From assembly GCA_017475005.1 (NCBI GenBank), contig JAFVGI010000006.1, forward strand, positions 1 to 64,000: DNA of 64,000 nt. The letters are read 5' to 3'. The position numbers and the translations under genes were made by a program. The DNA is from Prevotella sp. (GTDB lineage: Bacteria; Bacteroidota; Bacteroidia; Bacteroidales; Bacteroidaceae). Each line of letters starts with the position of its first letter. Positions within the stretch are counted from its first letter, which is position 1. The notes below the pieces were generated by a model. The model was given only the letters and a program-made list of their open reading frames with translations. It made no database searches and was not told the origin of the DNA. Below, piece after piece: positions 63,420 through 64,000 of this stretch.

Positions 63420-63572
63420 AATTATAAAAGGTATAAAAATGCCCTCTTGCACTCGCACGATGATATAGAAAGGCAAACTTCATCTCGTGCACCGGAGCCG
63501 TGCTCAGTTTTTGACTGCTGACATCCTTTTAAAAAAAGAAAGCAGCAGAAACCCCAGTTCGGAATTCCTGAT

Positions 63573-63581
63573 GCAAAGGTA
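63573..63581 (-). promoter_or_regulatory. -7 promoter element (TACCTTTGC)
   Basis: Perfect minus-strand match upstream of the 131-residue gene. Confidence 0.65.
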
Positions 63582-63649
63582 CGGGGAAAAAAAATACGAT
63601 GCGAATAAATACTTCGCATCGTAAAAAAGATAGTAAAATCGGAATTTTT

Positions 63650-64000
63650 TTAGGAATTCTGTAGTATTCTTTTCTCCCGTAGAATACTTATTAGAGCATC
63701 CGCCACAGCCTTGTGATGTTCGAAAACGGTATAATTCTCACCTTCTTTGCCCTTGTACTTTTCCCATTCCTTATAGGGTTTACCCAGTATTGAAGGTGCT
63801 TGCATACCTTTCTGTATTCCATCATAAAGTTTTTGATAATTCAAAGGTTTGTCTTTTAACTTTAGCCCTAATTTTATGATGCAACTGCAAAAATGGGAAT
63901 ATGTTTTGGGATATCTAAAATAATCAACCAAAACCCTGTAGACACCAATAAAGTTATTCATCCTTTTTAGGATCCCTTGTTCTATCATTTCTGTTAGTAT
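63650..64000 (-). CDS. Unknown protein, possibly cut by the window edge
   Basis: At least 112 residues; the frame is open through 64000 (ILTEM...), so the start may be outside. Not recognised. Basic, Lys-rich, with aromatic patches (VYRVLVDYFRYPKTYSHF) and a C-terminal HHKAVADALISILREKRIL helix. No signal peptide. Ends about 70 nt before the promoter of the next gene. Confidence 0.55.
   Translation of the reverse strand: MLTEMIEQGILKRMNNFIGVYRVLVDYFRYPKTYSHFCSCIIKLGLKLKDKPLNYQKLYDGIQKGMQAPSILGKPYKEWEKYKGKEGENYTVFEHHKAVADALISILREKRILQNS

Overview
The window comes from a Bacteroidales bacterium, most likely Prevotellaceae (Prevotella/Segatella-like). The evidence is: about a dozen and a half matches to the Bacteroidota -7 promoter element TAnnTTTG(C) placed just upstream of genes; almost no Shine-Dalgarno signals; Bacteroidales-specific families (DUF2023, DUF4348-like, 'smalltalk' small protein, acyl-lipoprotein signals, TonB-dependent receptor); and gut/rumen polysaccharide enzymes (GH10 with an internal carbohydrate-binding insert, GH28-GH105, GH30, GH3). 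Species was not determined.

Layout. 1-5.3 kb: lipoprotein, DUF2023 protein, rubrerythrin-type peroxidase, then sulP-prmC-recX overlapping on +. 5.3-8.1 kb (-): GH10 xylanase and an acidic-tailed protein of unknown function. 8.2-14.5 kb (+): MscS channel, exported phospholipase D-like protein, a sigma-70-like ORF running in frame into a signal peptide and secreted domain, then HprK-like kinase, S24/S26-type peptidase and PqqD-like protein, all overlapping. 14.5-20.4 kb (+): aspS, GH25 lysozyme, TSCPD protein, asnA, rpmE2, pgi. 20.5-29.5 kb (-): polyprenyl-phosphate sugar synthase, then a co-directional run of VTC-type polyphosphate polymerase, DUF4956, DUF2490, carbohydrate-binding lipoprotein, a GH30-DPP4 fusion and aminopeptidase P. 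29.7-32.8 kb (-): AraC-like HTH protein, an exact-period 41-bp array of seven dyads, GH3 glucosidase. 33.0-35.8 kb (+): thioesterase, sugar kinase-RapZ fusion, BASS transporter. 35.9-44.5 kb: truA (-), pheT, yebC, GH28-GH105 fusion, M6 metalloprotease (+). 44.9-46.1 kb (-): dockerin-like secreted protein.

46.3-58.7 kb (+) is the most unusual region: four tightly packed genes for a membrane-anchored coiled-coil/WD40 protein, a sensor histidine kinase whose phosphoacceptor His is replaced by Asp, a TonB-dependent receptor with a TPR-like N-terminus in place of the usual domain, and a two-module nonribosomal peptide synthetase (A-T-C-A-T-TE) with a Cys-type thioesterase. The arrangement suggests a made, re-imported and sensed small peptide; that is inference. 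58.8-64 kb (-) is a Bacteroidales accessory locus: HU-like protein, smalltalk small protein, HigA with a toxin remnant, a frameshifted CHC2/Toprim primase carrying two different inserted repeats, a degenerate DUF3987-like ATPase, a 150-bp imperfect palindrome and two unknown proteins.

A recurring oddity is a family of low-complexity words (variants of ATTGATAATTGACAATTG, TCACCTCTCACCTC, TTCTTAACTCTTAA) that sit at gene ends and also inside the GH3, NRPS and primase coding sequences.
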